Positions 6,597-14,252 of a stretch of 14,504 nt of DNA are shown here, one piece after another; the stretch's first letter is position 1; every line of letters begins with the position of its first letter. Source of the DNA: Sphingobacteriia bacterium (GTDB lineage: Bacteria > Bacteroidota > Bacteroidia > Chitinophagales > Chitinophagaceae); the NCBI GenBank assembly GCA_004293505.1, contig RDYY01000143.1, positions 1 through 14,504 on the forward strand, written 5' to 3'. A program made the position numbers and the translations under genes. The notes beneath the pieces were generated by a model, which was given only the letters and a program-made list of their open reading frames with translations, made no database searches and was not told the DNA's origin.

Positions 6597-7679
6597 TTAG
6601 GCTTCAGCAGCTTCCCATCCTTTTTGGGACAACCAATCGGCCAAAGCATCTACCAAAGCGGTGTTCTCGGCTTCGGTGCCCACGGTAATGCGCAAACAAT
6701 CTTCACAAAGGGTGACCCTGCTGCGGTTGCGCACCACAATGCCTTTTTGCAACAAGAATTGATACACCTGGTCGGCATCTTTTATTTTGACCAAGAAAAA
6801 ATTAGCATCCGATGGGTATACTTTTTCTACCGTAGGCATGTTGGCAAAAACAGGCATGAGGGCATTGCGCATGTCGACCAGCAAACGGATCATGTCATTC
6901 ACTTGGCCTACTTCGTCCAAGGCCTTCAAGACCAGTTCTTGCACAGGTTGGCTGATGTTGTAAGGAGGTTTTACTTTGTTCATGACCCCTATGATGGCTG
7001 GAGAAGCAAAAGCCATGCCCAAGCGAAGTCCGGCCAAGCCCCAGGCTTTACTCAAAGTTTGCAAGACCACCAGGTTGGGATAATCGGCCAATTCTTGCAC
7101 AAAACTTTTGTGCCGAGAAAAATTGATATAGGCTTCGTCTACCACCACAATACCCGAGAAATGATTCAAGACCATTTCGATGTCGGCCCGGTTTAACGCG
7201 TTGCCCGTAGGATTATTGGGCGAGCACAGCCAAATGATTTTGGTTTGGGGGCCGATTTTGTTTTCCAAGTGTACCAAGTCCAATTGAAAATCGGGCAAGA
7301 GGGGCACTTTCACCAATTTGGCGTCATTGATTTTGGCACTGACTTCGTACATGCCATAAGTGGGTGGGCAAACAATAACTTCGTCTTTTCCTGGTTCAAC
7401 AAAACAACGCAGCAACACATCAATGCATTCGTCGCTGCCGTTGCCTAAAAAGATTTGCTCGGCCCCTACCGATTTGATGCTGGCCAATTTGGCCTTGATG
7501 GCTGACTGGTGGGGATCAGGATAACGGTGGTACCATTTGGGCAAGGGCGATCCCAAACTGTTTTCATTGGCATCCAAAAACACATCGGCTTGGCCCGTGA
7601 ATTCGTCTCGGGCCGAGGAATAAGCTATCAGGGATTGGATATTGGATCTAATAATACTGTTGAGGTCAAAATTTTTCAC
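6597..7679 (-). CDS. hisC: Histidinol-phosphate aminotransferase
   Basis: A fold-type I PLP aminotransferase of 360 residues that converts imidazole-acetol phosphate and glutamate to histidinol phosphate. It shows LDANENSLGSP (35-45), the PLP-phosphate region GNGSDE (79-84), PTYGMY (106-111), SPNNPTGN (153-160), the cofactor-contacting Asp181 and Tyr184 in VVDEAYINF, the Schiff-base lysine Lys211 in TLSKAWGLAGLRLG, and a terminal RITVGTEAEN. The start is GTG at 7679, six bases after the hisD stop. No in-frame ATG lies nearby and the N-terminus (MKNFDLNSIIRSNI when initiated) matches the expected family start, so the GTG is well supported. It is the third gene of the his operon and is followed after 33 bases by a dehydrogenase gene rather than hisB. 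Confidence 0.95.
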   Translation of the reverse strand: MKNFDLNSIIRSNIQSLIAYSSARDEFTGQADVFLDANENSLGSPLPKWYHRYPDPHQSAIKAKLASIKSVGAEQIFLGNGSDECIDVLLRCFVEPGKDEVIVCPPTYGMYEVSAKINDAKLVKVPLLPDFQLDLVHLENKIGPQTKIIWLCSPNNPTGNALNRADIEMVLNHFSGIVVVDEAYINFSRHKSFVQELADYPNLVVLQTLSKAWGLAGLRLGMAFASPAIIGVMNKVKPPYNISQPVQELVLKALDEVGQVNDMIRLLVDMRNALMPVFANMPTVEKVYPSDANFFLVKIKDADQVYQFLLQKGIVVRNRSRVTLCEDCLRITVGTEAENTALVDALADWLSQKGWEAAEA

Positions 7680-7685
7680 GGTTGT

Positions 7686-8984
7686 TCAGGGTTTTGGGGC
7701 GAGGGAATCCAGGGCTGTCAATCGCAGGGCAACGGCTTGTGCATGGGCTTCTAGGCCTTCGGCCCTGGCCATCTCAATGACCGTGGGACCCAAGCCTTGC
7801 AGGCCAGCAGGACTAAGGATTTGAAAAGTAATTTTTTTGACAAAGCTGTCTACTGATACCCCACTGTAAGCCCTGGCATAACCATTGGTGGGCAAAGTGT
7901 GGTTGGTGCCGCTGGCATAATCGCCCACACTTTCGGGCGAATAATGACCCAAGAAAACAGAGCCCGCATTGCGTACCCGATCGGCCCAAGGCAGGGGATC
8001 AGACAGGGATAAAATCAAATGTTCGGGCGCATAAGCATTCACCAAATCCAAGATTTGGTCTGCCTGGTCCAAGCAAATGGATTTGCTGTTCTCCAAAGCC
8101 AAAGCTGCGGTAGCTGCGCGGGGCAAAAGAGCCAGTTGCTGGGTCAGGGCCAAATCCACTGCATCCAAAACAGCTGTTGAATGGGACACCAAAACCACTT
8201 GGCTGTCCGGGCCGTGTTCGGCCTGGCTCAACAAATCAGCTGCAACAAAAGCTGGATTGGCGCTTTCATCGGCCCAAACCAACACTTCACTGGGGCCGGC
8301 AGGCATGTCAATGGCCACCCCTGCTTGTTGGGCCAATTGTTTGGCGGCAGTTACATATTGGTTGCCGGGGCCAAAAATTTTGTGGACAGCCGGAATGCTT
8401 TCGGTGCCATGGGTAAGGGCAGCAATGGCTTGAACCCCGCCCACTTTAAATACTTTGTTCAAGCCCAAGTGTTGACAGGCAAACAATACTGCAGGGTGTA
8501 CTTGCCCATTGCTACCTGGGGGTGTGCAAACAATAATTTCGGCGCATCCAGCCAACAATGCAGGAATGCCCAACATGAGCAAGGTAGAAAACAAAGGGGC
8601 CGAGCCACCCGGCACATAAAGGCCCACTTTTTCAATGCCCACCGATTTGCGCCAACAAGTGACACCCGGAAAGGTCTCTGTTTTTTCAATGGGAGTCAAT
8701 TGGGTAGCATGAAAACGGCGAATGTTTTCTGTCGCTTGCACAATGGCTGCTTGTAAAGCAGGAGAGCAATCCTTGGCTTTCTCCCATTCGTTGTCCGAGA
8801 CGGCAACACTGCTTAAACTGACCTTGTCAAAGGTTTGGGTAAAATCCAATAAGGCCGCATCGCCATTTTCTTTTACGGTTAACATGATGTCCCGCACACG
8901 GCTTTCCAAGCCGGCGGCCTCTAGGGCTGGGCGTGCCAAAAGAGAAGGCCAAGTTGCGCGATCGGGGTTGGTATATCTTTTCAT
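7686..8984 (-). CDS. hisD: Histidinol dehydrogenase
   Basis: A 432-residue zinc enzyme that oxidises histidinol to histidine in two NAD-dependent steps, the end of the pathway. All catalytic residues known from the E. coli enzyme can be placed with a constant offset of five: zinc ligands Gln254 and His257 (SQAEHGPDSQ), Asp355 (GDYASGTNHTLP) and His414, and general acid/base pair Glu321-His322 (YAPEHL). Other family blocks are GLYVPGGSAPLFSTLLML (121-138), KIFGPGNQYVTAAK and AIDMPAGPSE. The ATG at 8984 (MKRYTNP) is chosen over a TTG 29 codons upstream that would run back into hisG. It starts eight bases after the hisG stop, a normal spacing within an operon. Confidence 0.96.
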   Translation of the reverse strand: MKRYTNPDRATWPSLLARPALEAAGLESRVRDIMLTVKENGDAALLDFTQTFDKVSLSSVAVSDNEWEKAKDCSPALQAAIVQATENIRRFHATQLTPIEKTETFPGVTCWRKSVGIEKVGLYVPGGSAPLFSTLLMLGIPALLAGCAEIIVCTPPGSNGQVHPAVLFACQHLGLNKVFKVGGVQAIAALTHGTESIPAVHKIFGPGNQYVTAAKQLAQQAGVAIDMPAGPSEVLVWADESANPAFVAADLLSQAEHGPDSQVVLVSHSTAVLDAVDLALTQQLALLPRAATAALALENSKSICLDQADQILDLVNAYAPEHLILSLSDPLPWADRVRNAGSVFLGHYSPESVGDYASGTNHTLPTNGYARAYSGVSVDSFVKKITFQILSPAGLQGLGPTVIEMARAEGLEAHAQAVALRLTALDSLAPKP

Positions 8985-8992
8985 GCAAGATT

Positions 8993-9880
8993 TTATAAAA
9001 TCATTTTTTCGATGGGCACCACCAAAATCCCTTGTGCACCCGCTGCTTTCAATTGTTCTATGATGTCCCAAAACTCATTTTCTTTCAACACACTGTGCAC
9101 CGAGCTCCAACCTTCTTGGGCCAAGGGCAAAACAGTGGGGCTCTTCATGCCAGGCAACAGGCCAATGATTTTTTCCAATTGGTCGTTGGGTGCATTCAAC
9201 AAAATGTATTTGTTGTTCTTGGCCTTTTGCACCGATTGAATCCGGAACAAAAGCCTTTCCAGCAGGGCTTCGTGTTGGGCAGTCAGGTTTTTGTTTTTTA
9301 CCAAGACGGCTTGGGATTGTAAAATGGGTTGTACTTCTTTGAGTCCGTTCATGAACAAAGTAGAACCACTGCTGACCAAATCACAAATCACATCGGCCAA
9401 ACCAATACCGGGTGCAATCTCTACACTTCCACTGATTTCGTGGATTTCTGCTTCCACTTTGTTCTGGCGCAAAAAATGGGCCACGATGACAGGATAACTG
9501 GTGGCAATTTTTTTACCCGCCAAATCTTGGGGACCAGCATATTCTTGGTTGCGGGGAATGGCCAAACTGAGCCGGCATTTGCCAAAACCCAGGGGGGCTT
9601 GGGTCAGGATGTTTTTTTGTTTTTCGGCCACCACGTTTTCACCCACAAATCCAATGTCGGCCACGCCGTCTTCTACGTATTGGGGAATGTCGTCGTCGCG
9701 CAAGAAATACAGCTCCAAAGGAAAATTCAACGCCTCGGCTTTGAGTTTATTGACGCCATTGCTGATGTCAATGCCGCATTCCTTTAACAAGCGCATGGAA
9801 TCTTCGTGCAGGCGGCCAGATTTTTGGATGGCCAGTTTTAAAACAGTGTTGGTTTTTGTCAAAGCATTTGTGTTTGTCAT
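8993..9880 (-). CDS. hisG: ATP phosphoribosyltransferase, long form
   Basis: The first enzyme of histidine synthesis, joining ATP and PRPP, with 295 residues from ATG 9880 (MTNTNALTKTNTVLKLAIQKSGRL). At this length it is the long form, with a C-terminal regulatory domain of about 75-80 residues (VLLNAP-type KYILLNAPNDQLEKI near 224-238, MKSPTVLPL near 245-253, GAQGILVVPIEKMIL at the end). In known long-form enzymes this domain binds histidine and needs no HisZ. The catalytic part has DIGFVGENV (75-83) and the PRPP loop EIAPGIGLADVICDLVSSGSTL (154-175). An in-frame TTG at 9943 is rejected because it would start upstream of the terminator hairpin. The ATG lies 16 bases after the leader terminator T-run, so transcription depends on attenuation. 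Confidence 0.96.
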   Translation of the reverse strand: MTNTNALTKTNTVLKLAIQKSGRLHEDSMRLLKECGIDISNGVNKLKAEALNFPLELYFLRDDDIPQYVEDGVADIGFVGENVVAEKQKNILTQAPLGFGKCRLSLAIPRNQEYAGPQDLAGKKIATSYPVIVAHFLRQNKVEAEIHEISGSVEIAPGIGLADVICDLVSSGSTLFMNGLKEVQPILQSQAVLVKNKNLTAQHEALLERLLFRIQSVQKAKNNKYILLNAPNDQLEKIIGLLPGMKSPTVLPLAQEGWSSVHSVLKENEFWDIIEQLKAAGAQGILVVPIEKMIL

Positions 9881-9896
9881 GCGTAGCAATGGGTTT

Positions 9897-9931
9897 AAAA
9901 CAAAAGAGCTTACCAGTTGGGTAAGCTCTTT
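9897..9931 (-). terminator. Intrinsic terminator of the his leader (attenuator stem 3:4)
   Basis: On the minus strand AAAGAGCTTACC (9931-9920) pairs perfectly with GGTAAGCTCTTT (9914-9903) around a CAACT loop, giving twelve pairs. It is followed by TG and TTTT (9900-9897). It lies between the His-rich leader peptide and hisG, 16 bases before the hisG ATG. Confidence 0.92.
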
Positions 9932-9952
9932 CCATATGGACAATCCACACGA

Positions 9953-10006
9953 TCACCTACCCGAGGGGCAATAAAAATGGTGGTGGGCGTACAGGTTATT
10001 TTTCAT
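9953..10006 (-). CDS. hisL: his leader peptide with three tandem His codons
   Basis: A 17-codon ORF reading MKNNLYAHHHFYCPSGR and ending in TGA. The tandem CAC CAC CAT codons (9985-9977) precede alternative hairpins and an intrinsic terminator in front of hisG, so it should act as a sensor of charged tRNA-His through ribosome stalling. Only three His codons are present, fewer than the seven in the E. coli his leader. The ATG is four bases downstream of a perfect TAnnTTTG promoter box, so translation probably begins at or within a few bases of the transcript 5' end. No Shine-Dalgarno sequence is visible. The codons double as the left arm of hairpin 1:2. Confidence 0.9.
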   Translation of the reverse strand: MKNNLYAHHHFYCPSGR

Positions 10007-10010
10007 GCTG

Positions 10011-10042
10011 CAAAGCTAAGCGGCTAATTTATTTCACCCAAA
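10011..10042 (-). promoter_or_regulatory. Predicted Bacteroidota-type promoter of the his operon
   Basis: TAGCTTTG at 10018-10011 matches the TAnnTTTG -7 consensus exactly. TTTG at 10042-10039, inside a longer T-run, lies 20 bases upstream and fits the -33 element. The inferred transcription start falls at or within a few bases of the leader-peptide ATG (10006). The start site is inferred from the motif only. Confidence 0.72.
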
Positions 10043-10102
10043 AAAAATTCCTTTTTACCGAGCATTCAACGGGGATGGGGGTAAAATCAGTAGTTTCCCT
10101 TC

Positions 10103-10822
10103 ATGAAAACATGTTTGTGCTGGATTTTCAATGGCATGGGCCTTCCCGATGCCAAAAAATGGACCTATGACACGGGTGGCCATGGATGGGGCAACCAAGA
10201 ACTTCAGTACTACACTGCCCAGCGACCCAAAAATGCGCGGGTTGAAAACGGCGTCTTGGTGATAGAAGCCCACCGGGAGCAAACATTTTCATCGGCCTAT
10301 TCCTCTGCCCGTTTGGTGACCCGTACCAAAGCAGCTTGGCAATATGGCAAGATCCAAGTACGCGCCAAACTTCCCGCAGGCAGGGGCACTTGGCCAGCCA
10401 TTTGGATGTTGCCCGAAGCCCAACCCTTGCACTGGCCCGATGATGGGGAAATTGACATCATGGAAGAAGTGGGATGGGATCCCAACAACATCCATGCTTC
10501 AGTGCACACCAAAGCTTTTAACCACTTAGACAAAACCCAAAAGACCGACTCTATTTTGGTGCCATCGGCACAAACAAAATTTCAAGTGTATGAAATAGAG
10601 TGGACCCCCGACAGCATCCATGCCAGTGTCAATGGCAAACCCTATTTTCATTTTGCCAATCCCAAAATCAGCCGCAAAGAATGGCCTTTTGACCAACCTT
10701 TTTATTTGGTCTTGAACATTGCAGTGGGTGGATTTTGGGGCAATGTAAAAGGCATTGATACAACAGCTTTTCCTGCCCGCATGGAAATTGATTATGTCCG
10801 CATTTACCAATACCAACCATAA
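10103..10822 (+). CDS. GH16 beta-glucanase, N-terminus apparently shortened
   Basis: A 239-residue glycoside hydrolase family 16 domain of the laminarinase (endo-beta-1,3-glucanase) type. The catalytic motif GEIDIMEE holds the nucleophile Glu116, Asp118 and acid/base Glu121. Flanking blocks are KWTYDTGGHGWGNQELQYYT (19-38), YGKIQVRAKLPAGRGTWPAIWMLP (81-104), HASVHT, and a closing MEIDYVRIYQY. Family members of this kind normally have a signal peptide and an N-terminal strand resembling LVWSDEFNG. Here the ORF begins MKTCLCWIFNGMGLPD, with no signal peptide and with the SDE residues missing, and an in-frame TAG lies four codons upstream (10091-10093). Either the protein is cytoplasmic or its 5' end has been lost. 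It is followed ten bases later by an exported peptidase gene. Substrate is inferred from family only. Confidence 0.85.
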   Translation: MKTCLCWIFNGMGLPDAKKWTYDTGGHGWGNQELQYYTAQRPKNARVENGVLVIEAHREQTFSSAYSSARLVTRTKAAWQYGKIQVRAKLPAGRGTWPAIWMLPEAQPLHWPDDGEIDIMEEVGWDPNNIHASVHTKAFNHLDKTQKTDSILVPSAQTKFQVYEIEWTPDSIHASVNGKPYFHFANPKISRKEWPFDQPFYLVLNIAVGGFWGNVKGIDTTAFPARMEIDYVRIYQYQP

Positions 10823-10832
10823 ACAAACAGAA

Positions 10833-13256
10833 ATGAAAAAAAACCTTTTGACCCGTTTGGGGACTTGCTTGGTTTTACTGGCACCATTGCTGGTAAACGG
10901 CCAAGATGCCGTAACCTACCAGACCCCGCCCAAAGCCATCAGTGATTTGGTTTTGGCCAAACCCACGCCGGGGGTTAGCATCGACGGCAAAGCCGATTGG
11001 ATGTTGTTGAGTGAAAGAAATTCTTATCCTACCGTAGAAGAATTGGGGCAGCCCGAATTTCGGGTAGCTGGATTGCGCATCAATCCCAATAACTTTTCTC
11101 AAAGCCGCCAGATCTACATCAATGGGTTCAGCCTAAAAAACATCAAATCGGGCCAATCCTTTCCCATTGCTGGTTTGCCGGCCAATTTGCTGGCCAGCAA
11201 TGTCAGTTGGAGTCCCAGTGAATCCAAAATTGCTTTTACCCATTCTGCTGGCAACCGCATTGATTTGTATGTGATTGATGTGGCCACCAAGAAAGCAGAA
11301 AAATGGAACAACTCGGCGCTCAACGCTGTCTTGGGCAGTCCCTATCTGTGGTTGGATGACCAAACCATTTTGTTCAAAGCCACTTTGCAAGCGGCCGACA
11401 AAGCACCCAAAAAACCCATCACCCCCAAGGGACCAACGGTACAACAGAACTTGGGCAAAGCCGCACCCAGTGCTACTTTCCAAGACTTGATCAAAAGCCC
11501 TTACGACGAAGACATTTTTGCTTTTTATGCTACGGTGCAATTGGTAAAATTGAAAAAAGGACAAGAAACCAAATTGGGCTCACCCGTTATTTTGAGCAGC
11601 ATAAGCTTGTCTCCCGACCGGCAATATTTGTTGCAAAGACAAATCCAAAAACCCTTCTCCTATTTGGTAGGGGCCAATGGATTTCCTTCTCACCAAGTGA
11701 TCACCGATTTGAGTGGAAAGACAATTAAAGTCTTGGCCCAATTGCCTTCTACAGAAGGAACCCCTTCTGGTTATGACAACACACAAAATGTGCCCCGCTC
11801 TTTTGATTGGAGAGACGACGAAGCCGCCACCATTACTTGGGCCATGCCTTTGGACAGTGGATTGATCAAAAAAAATGTTCCCTTTCACGACGCTGTTTAT
11901 GCGCTTTCTGCTCCTTTTACCGGCAGTCCCAAAGAACTCTTCAAAACCAAATTGCGGTATGGGGGTACCAGTTGGGGCAATGCCAATTTGGCCTTGGTAC
12001 AAGAAGTTTCCCGCACCAAGCAAATGGGCCGTGTGAGTCGCTTTAACCCCAGCACAGGCAGTTTGGAAACCCTTTGGGAAAGAAACCAAACCGATGCTTA
12101 CAACAACCCTGGCGCACCTGTCACTGGCAAAAATGCTTTTGGCCGCAATGTGGTCATCACCGTTGACCAAGGCAGCAAATTGTTGATGAACAACACCACC
12201 GGTTCTTCACCCAAAGGTGATTTGCCTTTCTTGGCCAAGTTTGACCTCAACACCAAAGAGAACAGCATCATTTGGCGGGCCCAAGAAGGCAGCTATGAAT
12301 TTATTACAGAAGTGGTTGACCCCCAGCTCTTGGTCTTGATCAGCCGCAAAGAATCCCAAACCGAGTCACCCAATTATTATTTGAAAAACCTGGTTCGCCG
12401 CATCGCAGATCGGCCTTTGACCGATTTCAAAAACCCCTACCCCGCATTGGAAGGCGTGACCAAAGAAAAAGTAAAATACAAGCGAGCCGATGGGGTTGAT
12501 TTGACCGGTGATTTGTATTTGCCCAAGGGCTACAACAAAGAAAAAGACGGCCCCCTCCCCTTGTTGATGTGGGCTTATCCCCGTGAATTCAACTCTGCTG
12601 CCGATGCTGCTCAAATCAGGGGCAGCAAAGACCGCTTCACTACCCTCAGCTGGGGCTCTCCCATTTTTTATGTTACCCAAGGTTATGCTGTTTTGGACAA
12701 TGCAGAAATGCCCATTGTGGCTGCTGCAGCCGACAAAAAACCCAATGATAATTTTGTGGCCCAACTGAAGATGAATGCCGAAGCCGCCATCAATGCTTTG
12801 TCAGGAATGGGCATTGCAGACCGCAACCGGGTAGCAGTAGGTGGCCACAGTTATGGGGCTTTCATGACAGCCAATTTGTTGGCCCATACCAATTTGTTCA
12901 AAGCCGGCCTTTCCCGCAGTGGCGCTTACAACAGAACCTTGACGCCTTTTGGTTTCCAAAACGAAGACCGCACTTATTGGGAAGCGCCTCAACTCTATTA
13001 TGAGATGAGTCCCTTTAGTTATGCCGATAAAATCAAAACGCCCATTCTCTTGGTACACGGCGAAGCCGACAACAACCCCGGCACCTTCCCCATCAACAGC
13101 GAAAGGCTTTTTGCTGCCATCAAAGGAAACGGGGGCACTGTGCGCTTTGTATACTTGCCTTATGAATCACATGGCTACAGTGGCAAAGAAAACATTTTGC
13201 ACCTGCTGTGGGAGCAATACCAATGGTTAGAGACCTATGTTAAAAAGGCCAAATGA
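10833..13256 (+). CDS. Exported S9-family serine peptidase (glutamyl endopeptidase-like, S9D)
   Basis: An 807-residue prolyl-oligopeptidase-family enzyme. The signal peptide MKKNLLTRLGTCLVLLAPLLVNGQ is probably cut after GQ, placing it in the periplasm or outside the cell. A long N-terminal beta-propeller-like region (about 30-550) precedes an alpha/beta-hydrolase domain. The catalytic triad is readable: Ser673 in GGHSYGAFM, Asp746 in HGEADNNPG and His780 in ESHGYS. The NPG after the Asp and the GFQNEDRTYWEAP segment near 710 resemble the S9D glutamyl-peptidase branch more than dipeptidyl-peptidase IV, but specificity is inference. The ATG at 10833 is chosen because it begins the signal peptide; an in-frame ATG at 10755 lies inside the GH16 gene. 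It probably forms a two-gene operon with the GH16 gene and ends before a strong bidirectional terminator. Confidence 0.93.
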   Translation: MKKNLLTRLGTCLVLLAPLLVNGQDAVTYQTPPKAISDLVLAKPTPGVSIDGKADWMLLSERNSYPTVEELGQPEFRVAGLRINPNNFSQSRQIYINGFSLKNIKSGQSFPIAGLPANLLASNVSWSPSESKIAFTHSAGNRIDLYVIDVATKKAEKWNNSALNAVLGSPYLWLDDQTILFKATLQAADKAPKKPITPKGPTVQQNLGKAAPSATFQDLIKSPYDEDIFAFYATVQLVKLKKGQETKLGSPVILSSISLSPDRQYLLQRQIQKPFSYLVGANGFPSHQVITDLSGKTIKVLAQLPSTEGTPSGYDNTQNVPRSFDWRDDEAATITWAMPLDSGLIKKNVPFHDAVYALSAPFTGSPKELFKTKLRYGGTSWGNANLALVQEVSRTKQMGRVSRFNPSTGSLETLWERNQTDAYNNPGAPVTGKNAFGRNVVITVDQGSKLLMNNTTGSSPKGDLPFLAKFDLNTKENSIIWRAQEGSYEFITEVVDPQLLVLISRKESQTESPNYYLKNLVRRIADRPLTDFKNPYPALEGVTKEKVKYKRADGVDLTGDLYLPKGYNKEKDGPLPLLMWAYPREFNSAADAAQIRGSKDRFTTLSWGSPIFYVTQGYAVLDNAEMPIVAAAADKKPNDNFVAQLKMNAEAAINALSGMGIADRNRVAVGGHSYGAFMTANLLAHTNLFKAGLSRSGAYNRTLTPFGFQNEDRTYWEAPQLYYEMSPFSYADKIKTPILLVHGEADNNPGTFPINSERLFAAIKGNGGTVRFVYLPYESHGYSGKENILHLLWEQYQWLETYVKKAK

Positions 13257-13292
13257 TTGGGCTTTCAGCGAATGCGATACATCCAACACACC

Positions 13293-13327
13293 AAAAAAAA
13301 GAGCAGCCCCAGGGCTGCTCTTTTTTT
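13293..13327. terminator. Bidirectional intrinsic terminator between converging genes
   Basis: GAGCAGCCC (13301-13309) pairs with GGGCTGCTC (13312-13320). An A-run (13293-13300) lies on the left and a T-run (13321-13327) on the right, so both transcripts end in a U-tract. It serves the S9 peptidase gene on the plus strand and the formylglycine-generating-enzyme-like gene on the minus strand, whose TAA overlaps the T-run. Confidence 0.92.
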
Positions 13328-14252
13328 ATAAGTCTTTTACACACCTAAAACCCACGTGGTTGGTGCCCGTGCGCCAATCGCCCTTGCCCCGGGTGCCCAT
13401 CATGTAGCGGGTGCAATATTGATCGGTGCACAAAAAAGATCCTCCCCTTTGTACTTTTTTGGGCACCCCTGGTTCACCTGGATCATGGGAACTGCTGGGT
13501 CCTTGGGGATTGTCGGTCAGCCCTGCTGCTTTGCCCTGGGCATAATAATCGGCCCGGTACCAGTCGGCACACCATTCCCAAACATTGCCTGCCATGTCAT
13601 AAAGACCAAAACCATTGGGCGCAAATTGTTGTACGGGTGCTATGCCCACAAATCCATCGTTGCCCAAGTCCTGGTGGGGAAATTTTCCCTGAAAACTATT
13701 GGCTTGGTATTTTCCGTTGGGCAAAAATTGGTTGCCCCAGGCAAAGAGGTTACCCGTTTTACCACCCCGGGCTGCAAATTCCCATTCGGCTTCGGTGGGC
13801 AATCTTTTCCCCGCCCATTTGGCATAAGCAACTGCATCTTCCCAAGCAATGTGGACCACAGGAAAATTGTCCTTGCCTTTTAGGTTAGACTGGGGCCCCA
13901 AAGGATGACGCCAATTGGCCCCTTTTGCATAGTCCCACCATTGGTAAAAATTAGTCAATTCCACCGCATCTGCAGGGGGAGAAAAAACCACTGAACCCGC
14001 CACCAACATATCTGGTTTGGCGTTGGGAAACTCGGCCAAAGTGGGTGTTTTTTCGGCAATGGTTTGGTAACCCGTGGCCTTCACAAAAAGGGCAAATTCG
14101 GCGTTGGTCACTTCGTGGGTGTCCATCCAAAATGCCTTGACCCGCACCCGGTGAATGGGCCGACAATCTTCCATGGCTTGGTTGCCACCGCCCTTCATGC
14201 CTAGGGGATTGGCTGCCCCCATGCTGTACAACCCACCCGGCACCAAAGCCAT
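13326..14252 (-). CDS. Formylglycine-generating enzyme (sulfatase-modifying factor) domain, frameshifted from its N-terminus
   Basis: A 308-residue FGE/SUMF1-type domain. FGE oxidises a cysteine in sulfatases to formylglycine, which activates them. Visible blocks are LVPGGLYSMGAANP, FWMDTHEVTNAEFALFVKATGY, FPVVHIAWEDAVAYAKWAGKRLPTEAEWEFAARGG, FGLYDMAGNVWEWCADWY and RGGSFLCTDQYCTRYMMGTRGK. Cys275 and Cys280 (numbered from the ATG at 14252) match the C-x4-C active-site pair of true FGE, so it is not merely a binding-type relative. The ATG at 14252 starts almost inside the first domain strand. The natural N-terminus is in another frame just upstream, separated by a run of seven C on the coding strand. 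If translated alone from 14252 it would lack a signal peptide and stay cytoplasmic. Its TAA lies in the shared terminator. Confidence 0.88.
   Translation of the reverse strand: MALVPGGLYSMGAANPLGMKGGGNQAMEDCRPIHRVRVKAFWMDTHEVTNAEFALFVKATGYQTIAEKTPTLAEFPNAKPDMLVAGSVVFSPPADAVELTNFYQWWDYAKGANWRHPLGPQSNLKGKDNFPVVHIAWEDAVAYAKWAGKRLPTEAEWEFAARGGKTGNLFAWGNQFLPNGKYQANSFQGKFPHQDLGNDGFVGIAPVQQFAPNGFGLYDMAGNVWEWCADWYRADYYAQGKAAGLTDNPQGPSSSHDPGEPGVPKKVQRGGSFLCTDQYCTRYMMGTRGKGDWRTGTNHVGFRCVKDL

Larger units (their letters stand above)
9897..10006 (-). promoter_or_regulatory. his operon attenuator RNA (alternative hairpins 1:2, 2:3, 3:4)
   Basis: The His codons themselves form region 1. CACCACC (9985-9979) pairs with GGU-A-GGUG (9961-9954) in seven pairs with one bulged A. 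The antiterminator pairs GGGUAGGU (9962-9955) with GCUUACCC (9926-9919) in eight pairs including two G-U wobbles. That consumes the terminator left arm (9931-9920). A ribosome held at the His codons would break 1:2 and free region 2 for the antiterminator. A ribosome reaching the stop at 9955-9953 would cover region 2 and let the 12-pair terminator form. Pairings were read by hand without energy calculation. Confidence 0.88.

Noticed and set aside
8984..9071. Upstream TTG start for hisD, and likewise TTG starts for hisG (9943), trpE (1971) and cytochrome c (5315)
   Set aside because: The added residues run into the preceding gene or leader terminator and are not family-like. A standard ATG lies at the expected N-terminus in each case.
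9501..9974. 157-codon plus-strand frame over hisG and the his leader with a His-containing C-terminus
   Set aside because: It is an antisense shadow of hisG with no domain and no promoter, and its end lies inside the his leader peptide on the other strand.
10091..10102. TAGTTTCC just before the GH16 ATG as a near-leaderless promoter like those of the leader peptides
   Set aside because: It matches only six of eight positions and has no upstream -33 element.
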